DNA of 64,000 nt, taken from Ectothiorhodospira marina (lineage in GTDB: Bacteria; Pseudomonadota; Gammaproteobacteria; Ectothiorhodospirales; Ectothiorhodospiraceae). The notes beneath the pieces are model-generated. The model made no database searches. It was not told the origin of the DNA and saw only the letters and a list, made by a program, of their open reading frames with translations. The stretch is from assembly GCF_900109495.1 (NCBI RefSeq), contig NZ_FOAA01000001.1, forward strand, positions 434,001 to 498,000. The letters run 5' to 3'. A program made the translations under genes and the position numbers. Positions 35,920 to 47,500 of this stretch are shown here, one piece after another (the first letter of the stretch is position 1; each line of letters starts with the position of its first letter).

Positions 35920-35995
35920 TGACGGATTAGGGTGCAGACCGTGTTTGAACGATCAGTTCATGTCAGTCAACGATCGATAACCGGGAGCCTATTTC

Positions 35996-38827
35996 ATGCC
36001 TAAACCCAACCATCTGCGATACTGTCGCTTGGCCGCCGCCTGCGCCCTGGCCTTGTCGACATTCGCCATGCCGTCCTATGTTCTGGCCGACGAAGGCATT
36101 GTACGCGGCGAGTTGCGTTCAGCATCAAGCAATACCACCCTGGAAGGGGCTCGGGTGCGCCTGATGGAAGCCGGCCGCGAGACCTATACCAATGCCAACG
36201 GTCGGTTTCAGTTCAGGGACGTCGCTCCGGGTGAGTACACGCTGGTGGTGGACTACATCGGCATGGGGGAGACCCGCGAAATCGTGACCGTTGAGGAAGA
36301 GGGCGTCATCACCGCTCAGCTCACGCTGGGTGCGGATACCCTGGATGCCATTGCGGTGACGGGGCAGCTGGCAGGGCAGGCGCGGGCAATCAACCGTCAG
36401 CGGGCTGCCGCCAACGTGACCACTATTGTAGCCGCTGAGGAGATCGGCCAATTTCCGGACCAGAACCTTGGCGAAGCCCTGCAGAGATTACCGGGTCTGC
36501 AACTACAGCGCGACCAAGGCGAAGGCCGCTTTGTGTCCATCCGTGGACTGAACTCCAACCTTAACAGTATCAGCATTAATGGCATGCGAGTGCCGTCGGC
36601 TGAAGCTGATGAGCGCCAGGTCGCGCTCGATGTGATTCCCTCGGATCTGATCGCTGGGATTGAGGTGGATAAGGCAATCACACCGGATATGGACGGCGAC
36701 GCCATCGGTGGAAATATAGAGGTCAGAACCCTCAATGCTTTTGATCGGGATGGTCGAGGAGGTAACGTCCGCATTGAGGGGGGCTACAATGACCTGCGCG
36801 ATGCTTGGAGCCCAAAGGTCGGCGGGACTGTCTCCGATGTCTTTAGTGTTGGCGGGGGCAAGGACAACCTCGGTATCGCAGTGGGCGCAAGCTTCGAGGA
36901 TCGTCAGCTGGGCTCGGATAATAACGAGACCGACGGTGCCTGGATCGCTGCGGCAGATGGTCGGGTGCCGCCGCAGATCGAACAGCGAGATTACATTGTC
37001 GATCGAAAGCGTCAGGGCCTAGCGGTCAATGTCGACTTCCGTCCTGACGCCAATAGTGAGTATTACGTTCGCACCTTGATGACGGAGTTCGAGGATGACG
37101 AGATCCGACGCCGTAATCAGTTTACCTTCGAAGACGCGTTCGAGGATGGTGATGTTGACTTGCTTGGTGATACGAGTGGTAGAGGCGATAACATCGAGGT
37201 CGGTCGGGACATCAAGCTACGCAAAGAGACGCAAAGCATCTTCTCCCTGATGAGCGGCGGCGAAAACCGGGTTGACGACTGGACCTTTGATTACCAACTA
37301 GGCTACGCCAAGGCTACCGAGAAAGAGCCGGACCGCGTTGATGCCGAGTTCCTAGCGACGGGTAACGGCTTTGACGAGACCTTTGATAGCGTTGCTTATC
37401 GCACGGTCGATGGTGGCAAGAAGTACCGCATGAGTGGGCCGGATGCCATGTATGATCCAGCCAGCTATCAATTGGCTGAAGTGGTCGTTGAGGATAACGA
37501 GACAGAGGAGGAAGAGTGGTCACTGGCCCTGAATATAAAAAAGGACACGACGTTTGGAGACTACCCCGGATTCATCAAGTTTGGCATCAAGGCACGCCTA
37601 CGTGAAAAATATGCTGACTACACCGTCTACGAGTACGATGAGGATGATTTTGGTGTCGTGTCGATGACAGACTACACCAGCACGAACTTCGATTATCCAT
37701 TTGACCGTTTCGGACCAGCGGTGTCCACTCGTTTGGGGGATTTCGTCGCAAACAATCGCGCCAATTGGACCTATGACGAGGATGTTTTTATCGAGGACTC
37801 TCAGGCGGCCGACTATTCTGCAGAAGAAGACATCTATGCCACCTACCTGATGGCGTCGGCAGACTTTGACAAACTTCGTGTGCTTGGCGGCGTGCGCTTG
37901 GAGTACACTGACTATAGCGCGACCGGCAATGAGTTTACGGAAAATGATGATACCGGTGAGCTTACTGTGTCGGGCGTGCAGGACGACAACAGCTATGTCG
38001 ACATTCTGCCGGGTGTGCATTTACGCTATGAATTGTCACCGCGCAGCGTACTTCGCGGATCGGTCACCCGCTCGATTGCTAGGCCGACCTTTTCCGATAT
38101 TGCACCATATGTCGTCCGCAAGATAGACGGGGGTGAAGAGGAGTTCGAGGCGGGTAACCCGGACCTGGATCCGTATCGTTCCACCAATCTTGACGTGATG
38201 TATGCCTTTTACCCGCGAGGCTCGTCGGCAGCTTACAGCATCGGGGCATTCTACAAGGATATCCAGGACTATGTGGTCGAAGCCGACGTGGCCGGTACGG
38301 ATTTCAATGCTCGTGCCCGTACAGCCAACGAATATATCACTGCGGTCAACGGCGGGGATGCAACTGTTATGGGTATCGAGCTAAGTGCTTACCAGCATCT
38401 AGACTTCCTGCCTTCCCCCTTCGATGGGATGCTTGTGACCGCGAACTACACGTTCACGGATACCGAGGCGAGTCTGGAAGGGCGCGATGGCGATATCCCT
38501 CTGCCGCAATCCTCGGAAAATACTGCCAACTTTGCACTGGGCTACGAGAAGTATGGCTTGTCGCTGCGTGCAGCGGTCACCTATCGTGACAAGTACCTTG
38601 ACGAGGTTAACGATGTGGAGGATTCCTCCGCTGACCGTTATGCGGACTCCCGTTACCAGGTTGATCTGAAGGGCGCCTACGATGTGAGCAAACATTTCCA
38701 GGTCTATGCCGAGGCCATCAACATCACGGATGAGCCGTTCTACGCCTACTTCGATCAGAAACGTTACAACTCGCAGTATGACGAGTTTGGCCCGACCTAC
38801 AAGGTGGGTGCCAACTGGCGTTTCTGA
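35996..38827 (+). CDS. TonB-dependent outer-membrane receptor of the phosphate locus
   Basis: Receptor of 943 residues. A signal peptide is followed by a carboxypeptidase-regulatory-like beta-sandwich (residues about 35-110, GVVRGELRSASSN-like start at GIVRGELRSASSNTTLEGAR), a TonB-box-like LDAIAVTG near 120, the plug domain (ANVTTIVAAEEIGQFPDQNL, GLQLQRDQGEGRFVSIRGLN) and a beta-barrel ending in a terminal Phe (VGANWRF). This architecture is common in receptors for bulky substrates. With phytase next to it, an inositol phosphate or other organophosphate is the best guess. Confidence 0.9.
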   Translation: MPKPNHLRYCRLAAACALALSTFAMPSYVLADEGIVRGELRSASSNTTLEGARVRLMEAGRETYTNANGRFQFRDVAPGEYTLVVDYIGMGETREIVTVEEEGVITAQLTLGADTLDAIAVTGQLAGQARAINRQRAAANVTTIVAAEEIGQFPDQNLGEALQRLPGLQLQRDQGEGRFVSIRGLNSNLNSISINGMRVPSAEADERQVALDVIPSDLIAGIEVDKAITPDMDGDAIGGNIEVRTLNAFDRDGRGGNVRIEGGYNDLRDAWSPKVGGTVSDVFSVGGGKDNLGIAVGASFEDRQLGSDNNETDGAWIAAADGRVPPQIEQRDYIVDRKRQGLAVNVDFRPDANSEYYVRTLMTEFEDDEIRRRNQFTFEDAFEDGDVDLLGDTSGRGDNIEVGRDIKLRKETQSIFSLMSGGENRVDDWTFDYQLGYAKATEKEPDRVDAEFLATGNGFDETFDSVAYRTVDGGKKYRMSGPDAMYDPASYQLAEVVVEDNETEEEEWSLALNIKKDTTFGDYPGFIKFGIKARLREKYADYTVYEYDEDDFGVVSMTDYTSTNFDYPFDRFGPAVSTRLGDFVANNRANWTYDEDVFIEDSQAADYSAEEDIYATYLMASADFDKLRVLGGVRLEYTDYSATGNEFTENDDTGELTVSGVQDDNSYVDILPGVHLRYELSPRSVLRGSVTRSIARPTFSDIAPYVVRKIDGGEEEFEAGNPDLDPYRSTNLDVMYAFYPRGSSAAYSIGAFYKDIQDYVVEADVAGTDFNARARTANEYITAVNGGDATVMGIELSAYQHLDFLPSPFDGMLVTANYTFTDTEASLEGRDGDIPLPQSSENTANFALGYEKYGLSLRAAVTYRDKYLDEVNDVEDSSADRYADSRYQVDLKGAYDVSKHFQVYAEAINITDEPFYAYFDQKRYNSQYDEFGPTYKVGANWRF

Positions 38828-38869
38828 GGAGCGCCCGGGGCGCGGCCATCGAGTCGCACCGACACCTGA

Positions 38870-38890
38870 GGGCGCGGTTTTGCCGCGCCC
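38870..38890 (+). terminator. Terminator after the receptor gene
   Basis: GGGCGCGG (38870-38877) and CCGCGCCC (38883-38890) with loop TTTTG, followed by TTTTC. 42 bases after the stop. It separates the receptor from exbB, which would need its own promoter or readthrough. Confidence 0.8.
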
Positions 38891-38986
38891 TTTTCACGCT
38901 ACCGTCATATTCGATTCGTAGGGTGACTGCGTTGTCAGAGGGTATCCCACGAATCGCTCTGATCATCCTGTGACGAGGAAACACGC

Positions 38987-39436
38987 TTGGACCATATTCA
39001 GCTTTATCTCGATATCACCGTTTTCTCCATCCTGGGCCTGATGAGCCTGTTTGCCTTCGGTTTTGCCATTGAGCGCTGGCTCTATCTGCGCAACGTTCAT
39101 CTGGGTCGCTTCGATAACGAGGAACGGTTGACCGTGGACCTGACCCGCCATCTGATCGTGCTCTCCACTGTGGGGGCAAATGCACCGTATGTGGGGCTGC
39201 TGGGCACGGTGCTCGGCATCCTGATCACTTTCTATCAAATCGGTCAGAGCGGGACGATGGACACCCAGTCCATCATGCTTGGACTGGCCCTGGCACTGAA
39301 GGCCACCGCCGGTGGGATTGCGGTAGCCATCCCCAGCGTCGTCTTCTTTAACACCCTGATGCGGCGTGTTGAGGTGCTCACTCTGGAGTGGAGAGGCCAG
39401 CGCAAGGAGGATGGCGTCCATGCCGCAGCGGTTTGA
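38987..39436 (+). CDS. exbB: ExbB-like proton channel protein
   Basis: Inner-membrane protein of 149 residues of the MotA/TolQ/ExbB family, powering TonB with the proton gradient. Three membrane segments and the conserved ANAPYVGLLGTVLGILITFY stretch are visible, as is KATAGGIAVAIPSVVFFN. It is shorter than E. coli ExbB. The start is the TTG at 38987, supported by GAGGA at 38974-38978. It overlaps the exbD start by 17 bases. Confidence 0.9.
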   Translation: MDHIQLYLDITVFSILGLMSLFAFGFAIERWLYLRNVHLGRFDNEERLTVDLTRHLIVLSTVGANAPYVGLLGTVLGILITFYQIGQSGTMDTQSIMLGLALALKATAGGIAVAIPSVVFFNTLMRRVEVLTLEWRGQRKEDGVHAAAV

Positions 39437-39808
39437 TTCCATCAATGTCATTCCTTTTATCGACATCATGCTGGTGCTGCTGGCGATTGTGTTGATGACG
39501 GCGACCTTCGTGGTCCAGGGCGATATCGACGTGACCTTGCCGGTGGCCCAGAACAGTCATGAACCTGAGCCGGAGCTTGATGCCGTGCGCATTGGCATCG
39601 ATGCCTCGGCGAGCCTGTTCTGGCAGGGTAAGCCGATCCAACTTTCGGATCTTGACGCTGAGTTGGGAACGGTTGCCGAGCAGGGGGGGGCGCGCCCGGT
39701 AGTGCTTAGTGTTGATGAATCCGTGTCATTTGGACGTTTTGTTGAGGTGGTCGATCTGATCAAGGGCCACCGGCTCGAAAAGATGTCGATCCGCGTGCAG
39801 GAGGGGGC

Positions 39809-39812
<4 letters not shown>
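39420..39812 (+). CDS. exbD: ExbD-like energy-transducing protein
   Basis: Protein of 130 residues with one N-terminal membrane helix bearing the essential Asp ([20 protein letters not shown]) and a periplasmic domain. I choose the ATG at 39420 because AAGGAGG at 39404-39410 is nine bases ahead; the ATG at 39411 abuts it. It overlaps exbB upstream and tonB downstream (GTGA at 39809-39812). Confidence 0.9.
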
Positions 39813-40618
<806 letters not shown>

Positions 40619-40641
40619 ATGGATAGGTTCGAGGGCAGGAT

Positions 40642-41526
40642 ATGATCGCAAAACACCTCAAGTACGGCTTGATGGTATTGGCGTTAGGCGGCGGGTTGAG
40701 CATCGAGAGTACCGCGGGGTCCGAACCGCTGGACAACTGTCCATCCGTGCTCAGGATGGCGGATACAGGTATTGAGGGGATGGGGAACCTCCACGATGCA
40801 TTTGGCCCCTTCGCCAAGCGCTTTGAAACGATTACCGGGATCGAGCTTCAGTTGTTCTCTCTCTCTAACCGCACTGCGGCGGGGAATGCACTGATCTATG
40901 GTGATGTTGATCTGGTGTTTGCCGGTCCCTCGGAGTACCTCCTGTTCCGTCGTGAAACCGGGGTAGACATATTGTTCACCGTCGAACGGCCTCACTATGG
41001 CAGCAGTTTCTTCGTGCCGGCCGACAGTGAGATTCACTCTCTGGAAGATCTGCGCGGCAAGCGTGTTGCGCTCAAGGATGTCGGCTCTGCCAGTGGTCAT
41101 CTGCTGCCCATACTGATGTTGCGCAAGGCGGGACTGGATCCAAAGAGGGATCTCGATATCATCATGGCGGGCGACAGCCGTGCTGCGGCACTGGCCAACG
41201 GTGATGTCGCGGCCATGGGTGGGGGGAATCGTGATCTCCAACTGCTACGTCAGATGGATCCGGATGGCGAGTATCGCGTGATTGCCGAGAGCCCCCTTCT
41301 GCCGGGTGATCCGGTGCTGGTTCGTGCCAGCCTGCCACACGACTGCCGAACCCAACTCGCCGACAGGCTCGAAGCGCATGCCGACGCACTCTGGGAGGCA
41401 CTGGTTGCAACCGACCGCAACCATGAAAAGTTCGTCCAGCGCGATTCGGCCCTGCGCTTTGATCGGTCCGCTTTGGACTACTCGCTGGTCGAGGAGGCCT
41501 ATCGGGCGGCAGGGATTGATCTGTGA
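40642..41526 (+). CDS. phnD: PhnD-like phosphate/phosphonate-binding protein
   Basis: ABC importer substrate-binding protein of 294 residues, PhnD/PtxB-like periplasmic fold. N-terminal signal peptide; key stretch LVFAGPSEYLLFRRETGVD, the KRVALKDVGSASGHLLPILML region and a C-terminal helix. The family binds phosphonates, phosphite or phosphate. No C-P lyase genes lie near, so phosphate or a small organophosphate is as likely as phosphonate. Overlaps phnC by four bases. Confidence 0.85.
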   Translation: MIAKHLKYGLMVLALGGGLSIESTAGSEPLDNCPSVLRMADTGIEGMGNLHDAFGPFAKRFETITGIELQLFSLSNRTAAGNALIYGDVDLVFAGPSEYLLFRRETGVDILFTVERPHYGSSFFVPADSEIHSLEDLRGKRVALKDVGSASGHLLPILMLRKAGLDPKRDLDIIMAGDSRAAALANGDVAAMGGGNRDLQLLRQMDPDGEYRVIAESPLLPGDPVLVRASLPHDCRTQLADRLEAHADALWEALVATDRNHEKFVQRDSALRFDRSALDYSLVEEAYRAAGIDL

Positions 41527-42332
41527 GCCCAAAGTGTCTGGATACATCCGCCGTGCCCGGGCTTGAGGCGAGAAGCGTACACAAACGCTTTGATGGACGG
41601 GTTGTGTTGCAGGGTGTGGACCTGTCCGTGGATAGGGGGTTGGTCACGATTCTGTTGGGGGCAAACGGCAGTGGAAAGTCGACGCTTATTCGCTGCCTGA
41701 CTGGCCTGGAGCGAATCGATGCAGGAGAAGTCTGGGTGGCCGGTGAACGCACGGATGGCCTGCGTGGTTCGGATCTGCGGCGTTCACGGCGACGGGTGGC
41801 GGTGGTGTTCCAGCAATTCAACATCATCGGCAATGTTTCGGTTTTTCAAAACGTGCTCAATGGCGCAATGGGCCGAGTACCCTTTGGGGTGCTGGGCGTG
41901 CTTGCACCGCTGGCACCGGGCAGGCTTCGAGAAAAGGCCATGTACTGCCTGGCGCGTGTCGGGCTGGCGGATCGGGCGGATCATCCGGCGCGCACGCTGT
42001 CCGGGGGGCAGCAGCAACGGGTGGCAATCGCAAGAGCCCTGATGCAGGAGGCTGAGGTCGTGATCGCCGATGAGCCAGTCGCGAGCCTTGATCCCGAGGC
42101 AGGTCGGGCCGTTATGGACTTGCTGGTAACGGTCGCTCGTGAGGACGGCATGGCAGTGCTTGTCTCGTTGCACCAACTGGGCCTGGTTGAGCAATACGGT
42201 GATCGAACCGTTGGCCTCAAGGCCGGACGAGTGGATTTCGACACCCGGTTTGAAGCGGTGCCGCGGGACCGCATGGAGGCGCTGTATCTTGAGGATGCCG
42301 TCGCTCAGACCTCATTGGAGGACAGCGCATGA
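41523..42332 (+). CDS. phnC: PhnC-like ABC transporter ATP-binding protein
   Basis: ATPase of 269 residues: Walker A LLGANGSGKSTLIRCL, signature LSGGQQQRVAIARALMQEAE, Walker B VVIADEPVASLDPEAG and the switch His in SLHQLGLVEQYG. The GTG at 41523 overlaps the stop of phnD and the stop overlaps phnE, so all three are coupled. The PhnC-typical FNIIGNVSVFQNVLNGAMGR supports the phosphonate/phosphate subfamily. Confidence 0.9.
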   Translation: MSPKCLDTSAVPGLEARSVHKRFDGRVVLQGVDLSVDRGLVTILLGANGSGKSTLIRCLTGLERIDAGEVWVAGERTDGLRGSDLRRSRRRVAVVFQQFNIIGNVSVFQNVLNGAMGRVPFGVLGVLAPLAPGRLREKAMYCLARVGLADRADHPARTLSGGQQQRVAIARALMQEAEVVIADEPVASLDPEAGRAVMDLLVTVAREDGMAVLVSLHQLGLVEQYGDRTVGLKAGRVDFDTRFEAVPRDRMEALYLEDAVAQTSLEDSA

Positions 42333-43120
42333 ATACGCAGGCAGCCATCCCGCCGCGTTGGCGTGCGCCGCGCTGGACGGTGTGGGCGACATGGGCAGTT
42401 TTTCTGGCGATCTTCGTGCAGGGCGTGGTGGCGATCAAACTGACGCCCGAGCGGCTTTTGCGGGGCATTGGCAATCTGGGTGACTTTCTCGCCCGGGCCT
42501 TCCCGCCGGATACCGGCGGGCTGGATGCGGTGGCCTGGGCCATGCTCGAAACCCTCAACATCGCCATCGTCGGTGTGAGTGTCGGGGTGGTTCTGAGTGT
42601 GCCGTTCGCATTGCTGGCGGCTCGAAATACCACCCCCCACATGCTGGTTCGTTCCACCGTGCGCTTGGTTATCGCAACCCTGCGCACCATACCTGATCTG
42701 ATCTGGGCGCTGATCTTCGTTGTGGCCGTGGGTCTCGGCCCCCTGGCTGGAGTGCTGGCCATCGTGCTGGACACCATCGGCTTCGCCGCGCGCTTCTTTG
42801 CCGAACGTATTGAGGAAGTTCAGCCCGGCCCGTCAGAGGCGCTTGCTTCGACGGGCGCAGGGCGGCTATCGGTCGTCATGGGGGCGATTCTGCCGGAGAC
42901 CTTCGCATCGATGACCGCAACCAGTCTTTATAGTGTCGAGAAGGCGATCCGTTCGGCAGTGACCTTGGGGTTGGTGGGCGCTGGCGGTATCGGTGTCGAA
43001 CTGGCTGCCTCCATGCGTCTGTTCCAGTACGATCGGGCCTTCATGATCATTCTCGTCATCCTGGTGGTGGTGATCGCGTTTGAGCAGGTCTCTGCGTCAA
43101 TTCGTCGTCGCGTGATCTGA
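42329..43120 (+). CDS. phnE: PhnE-like ABC transporter permease
   Basis: Inner-membrane permease of 263 residues with about six membrane segments. The EAA-type loop is present as ARFFAERIEEVQPGPSEALA followed by STGAGRLS, and LKTLRTIPDLIWALIFV-like sequence occurs as VIATLRTIPDLIWALIF. Last gene of the block; converges on the MgtC/DUF4010 gene. Confidence 0.9.
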   Translation: MNTQAAIPPRWRAPRWTVWATWAVFLAIFVQGVVAIKLTPERLLRGIGNLGDFLARAFPPDTGGLDAVAWAMLETLNIAIVGVSVGVVLSVPFALLAARNTTPHMLVRSTVRLVIATLRTIPDLIWALIFVVAVGLGPLAGVLAIVLDTIGFAARFFAERIEEVQPGPSEALASTGAGRLSVVMGAILPETFASMTATSLYSVEKAIRSAVTLGLVGAGGIGVELAASMRLFQYDRAFMIILVILVVVIAFEQVSASIRRRVI

Positions 43121-43141
43121 GCGGGGACCACCATGCCGTGA

Positions 43142-44398
43142 TCAGTACTGCAGCCACCAAGTGAGCAGGCCGGCACCCACGGAAAGACTCAAGGTGCCGG
43201 CAACCCGGTAACCCAGGGCCCACCCGCCGATGCCCATGGCCAGGGTCCCCTTGACCAGGGAGTTGACAAAGGCGGCGATGAGGATACCCAGTGTGGCGGT
43301 CTCAAGGGACAGTCGCCCATCGGTCATGTCTGCGAGCGACAGGGTGATGGCATCCACGTCGGCCAGCCCCGATACTGCAGCCAGTGTGTAGATGCCCGCG
43401 TCTCCAAAATGTTCGGACAGGCCCTGGGAGAGCAGGATGATGCCCGCCAGCAGGGCAGCGAAGATCAACGCTGGTTTCAACTCGAAAGGGTTGGTCAGTC
43501 CCGGGCTTTCCTCGTGTGCCGTTGGGCTGCTCAACTTCCAGCACAGGGCCGCGAGGGCATAGGAAAGGGTCATCATCGCCAGGACCGGAAACAGCAGTTG
43601 TCTCGCCAGGTCCCAACTGAACAGGCTGCTGACCACCAGCATTCGCGGGAACATGGTGGCGCAGGCCACCAGGATACCCGCGGCCAACACGTTACTGGAA
43701 CCTTGGGTTTTTCGGGCGATGCGGGCGAAGTTCACTGTCACGGCGGTAGAGGAGGCCAGTCCCGCCATCAGGCCGGTGAGCAGGATGCCCTTCCGTTCGC
43801 CGATGATCTTCATGGAAAAATAGCCCACAAAGGAGATGGCAGCGATCAGGACCACCATCCACCAGATCCGGTAGGGGTTCAGTGCCTCCCAGGGGCCATA
43901 ACCTTGGTTGGGTAATAAGGGAAGGATGACAACCGAGATCAGCAGTAGCTGGAAGGCGGCGAACAACTCGCGTTCCTCCAGTCGATTCACCCAGGCATGC
44001 AGAACCGGCTTGATGCCCAGCAGCGTGGCGGTGACGACGGCGCCAGCGGCGGCAAGTGCCGGATAACCCAGGGCCGCCAGGGCGCCGAAGGCAAAAGTGA
44101 GCAAGCTGGCAATCTCGCCGGTGATGCCCATGTCCTGGTCCCGAACCTGAGCCATGACATGGGCGGCCACCAATACCAGCGCGAGCGCACCAAAGGCCAC
44201 TGCCAGCACAGCCTGGCCCACCTCCTGGGCCAATAGACCCCAAACACCTCCCAGCAGTCCGATCAGAGCGAAGGTGCGGATCCCCGCGACGCGGCGCCCC
44301 TCATCCAGGTGGCGTTCTTTCCAACCCCGTTCCAGGCCGATGAGGAGCCCCAGGGCGAGAGCCAGGCCCAGACTGTAAAACGGCGTCAGTTCTTCCAT
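43142..44398 (-). CDS. MgtC/SapB-DUF4010 membrane protein
   Basis: Membrane protein of 418 residues, with an N-terminal MgtC/SapB-like domain (LALALGLLIGLERGWKERHL) and a C-terminal DUF4010 domain (GLASSTAVTVNFARIARK, GLADVDAITLSLADM). About 12 hydrophobic segments. Function unknown; a link to Mg2+ homeostasis is only by family name. The start at 44398 is the first in-frame ATG that gives the family N-terminus. Confidence 0.85.
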   Translation of the reverse strand: MEELTPFYSLGLALALGLLIGLERGWKERHLDEGRRVAGIRTFALIGLLGGVWGLLAQEVGQAVLAVAFGALALVLVAAHVMAQVRDQDMGITGEIASLLTFAFGALAALGYPALAAAGAVVTATLLGIKPVLHAWVNRLEERELFAAFQLLLISVVILPLLPNQGYGPWEALNPYRIWWMVVLIAAISFVGYFSMKIIGERKGILLTGLMAGLASSTAVTVNFARIARKTQGSSNVLAAGILVACATMFPRMLVVSSLFSWDLARQLLFPVLAMMTLSYALAALCWKLSSPTAHEESPGLTNPFELKPALIFAALLAGIILLSQGLSEHFGDAGIYTLAAVSGLADVDAITLSLADMTDGRLSLETATLGILIAAFVNSLVKGTLAMGIGGWALGYRVAGTLSLSVGAGLLTWWLQY

Positions 44399-44535
44399 GG
44401 TCGTTATCCCGTTATTTGGAGGACCTGAAGGAGAGTCACGTCCGCCCCCAGGGGAAATCCCTGGAGGCCTCAAGACGTCCGACCGAGTTTAAAACCTCGC
44501 TGATGCTTCGTCGATGAAGTGGCCTGGCGTTGTTC

Positions 44536-47500
44536 TCAACCCTTTTTCTTCCCCAGGCTCCGCAGTCGCTCGGTGCCGGTTTCCACCAGTTCGTAGAACA
44601 TGGGAATGAACAGGATCGCCACGTAGGTGGCCACAATCATGCCGCCCACGATGGGCGTGCCCAAGGCGTTGCGCGCACCTTCACCGGCTCCTGTGGCCAG
44701 GGCCAGGGGCAGCACCCCCAGGATGAAGGCCATGGAGGTCATGATCACCGGGCGGAAGCGGATGCGCGCAGCCCTCAGCGCGGCTTCCTTGATGGGCAGG
44801 CCCTCTTCCTGATGCATCTTGGCGGCAAACTCCACCATGAGAATGGCGTTTTTGGCTGACATGGCGATGAGTACCAGCAGCCCCACCTGGAAGTAGATGT
44901 CGATGTTCAGTCCCCTCAGCCAGATGGCCAGCAAGGCACCCAGCACAGCGAACGGGATGGCGGTGATCACTGCCAGGGGCAGAGACCAGCGTTCGTACTG
45001 TGCGGCCAGAATCAGGAAGACCATGACCACCCCCAGCAGGAAGGCGATGCTGCCGGCCGAGCCTGAAGAGAGTTCCTGGAAAGCGGACCCGACCCAGCCC
45101 AGGCTGTACTCGCCGCCGTCCAGGGTCTGGGCGGTGACCTCCTGCAGGGCCGCCAGGGCCTGCCCGGAAGAGTAGCCCGGGGCCGCGTTGCCCATGATCT
45201 TGGCGGAGGGGAAGATGTTGAAGCGGTCGATGACGTCCGCACCAGGGACTCGCGTGAGGCTGGCCACGGAACTGATCGGAATCAGGTCGCCGCCGTTGCT
45301 GCGCACGAAGACGTTTTCCAGATCCTCGGGGTTGGCCCGGTAATCCGCATTGGCCGCCATGTTGACCTGGAAATTGCGTCCAAAGAGGGTGAAGTCGTTG
45401 ATGTAGCGTGTGCCGAAGGTGGCCTGCATGGTGCGGTAGATGGCTGCCACGGGCACATCCAGGGCATAGGCTTGGTCCCGATCCACCTGCATCCGGTACT
45501 TGGGCGTGTTGGCCACGAAGGTGGAGCGCACCTCGGCCAGCTCGGGACGCTGGTTGGCGGCCTCCACCAGAGCCTGGGCTGCCTGGGACAGGCTGTTCAC
45601 ATCCGCCGAGCCACGTTGTTGCAGATAGACTTCAAAGCCTCCGGTGGTGGACAGGCCGCGGATAGGGGGGGGGACAAAGGCAAAGATCTGCCCCTCTTCG
45701 ATGCGCGCGCCCATGCCCATGGACTGGTTCACGATGGACTGCACGCTCTGGTCCGGAGCGGTGCGTTCGGACCAGTCATTGAGCCGCGTGAAGGCCACAC
45801 CCTTGTAGGAACGCTGGGTGCCCGCCAGCAGGTCGAAGCCGGCGAAGGCCACCTGCATGCGGACGTCCGGGTTCTCCCTTACCAGACTGGAGTACTCATC
45901 ACGCACCTGCACGGTGCGTTCCAGGCTGGTGCTGGGGGCCATGTTGATCACGGAAATGAAGTAGCCGGGATCCTCGTCCGGCACCAGTCCCGACGGGGTG
46001 GCGCGGAAAAAGAGTACGGTGCCGATCAGCACGACCACGAAGATCGCCAGGCCCACCGGCCAGGCCCTGAGAAAGAAGCGCACCGCGCCCAGGTAGCCCG
46101 TGCGCAGGGAGTCGAAGCCCCGGTTGAAGAGCCGGAAGGGCAGGATCGGTTCCTTCTCCTTGTGGTTGGCCAGGAGCAGGGCTGTCATGGATGGCGTCAG
46201 AGTGAGGGCAACGACTGCCGAGAGCACCACGGATACCGACAGGGCCACGGCGAACTGGCGGTACATTTCCCCGGCCAATCCCGGCACGAAGGCCACCGGG
46301 ATGAACACGGCCAGGAGGACGAGCGTGGTGGCGACAATGGGCCCCGTGACCTGTTCCATGGCCTTGATGGAGGCATCCCGTGCTCCCAGGCCCTCCTCGC
46401 GCATGATGCGTTCCACGTTCTCGATGACGATGATGGCATCGTCCACCACGATGCCGATGGCCAGGACGAGGCCAAAGAGGGTAAGCAGGTTGATGGACAT
46501 CCCGGTGAGGTACAGCCCTGCCAGGGCACCAATCAGGGCCACGGGGATGGCGACCAGAGGCGCCAGGGTGGCACGAGGCTTTTGCAGGAAGATAAAGATC
46601 ACCAGAACCACCAGGATCAGTGCCTCAGCGAAGGTCTTGAGCACCTCCTTGATGGAAATGCGCACGAAATCGGTGGTGTCCAGTGGGACGCGGTAGTCCA
46701 TGTCGCCGGGGAATTGCTGGGCCAGATCCGCCATGGTGGCGCGTACCTGGTCCACCGTTTCCAGGGCATTGGCACCGGGGGCCAGGTACAGGCCGATCGG
46801 CACCGTGGGCATGCCGTTATAGGTGGCGTTGAAGCCGTAGCGCTTGCTTCCCAGTTCCACCTCGGCCACGTCCTTCAGGCGCAGGGTGCCCCCATCCTCG
46901 GAGGCCCCGAGGATGATGTTCTGAAATTCTTCTACCTGGCTGAAACGGCCCTCGGGGGAGATGGTGTAGGTGAAGGCCTCACCCGAGGCATTGGGGGCAG
47001 CGTTGAATTTCCCGGCGGCGAACTGGGCGTTCTGCTCGCTGATGGCCTGGGCTACATCGTCGGGAGTGAGGTCGAAATGGGCCAGCCGCGCGGGGTCGAA
47101 CCACACGCGGATGGAGTAGTCCTGCGCCCCGAACAGGTTGGCGTCACCCACCCCTTCCACGCGCTTGAGGGCGTCGATGATGTTGATCAAGCCATAGTTG
47201 CTGAGGAACTTGGTGTCGAACTGCTCGTTCTCCGAGAGCAGGGTGACCACCATGAGCAGGGAACTACTCTTCTTGTTCACGATGATGCCCTGGTCACGCA
47301 CTGCCTGGGGCAGCTGGGCGACGGCCTGTTGCACCCGGTTATTGACGTCGATGGTGGCCTGGTTTGGGTCGGCGTCGTTGGCGAAGGTCACCGTCAGGTT
47401 CATGCTGCCTGCGTCAGAACTGCCCGACTGCATGTAGAGCATGTTGTCCACGCCGTTGATGGCCTGCTCGAGGGGCGCGGCCACTGACTCGGCAATGGTG

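Noticed and set aside
40642-43120. Phosphonate uptake for C-P lyase
   Set aside because: No phnG-M genes are in the window; the context is phosphatase and phytase, so the substrate is left open.
44445-44463. Hairpin CCAGGG/CCCTGG between the RND pump and the MgtC/DUF4010 gene
   Set aside because: Short stem with no T-tract; reported only as present, not as a terminator.
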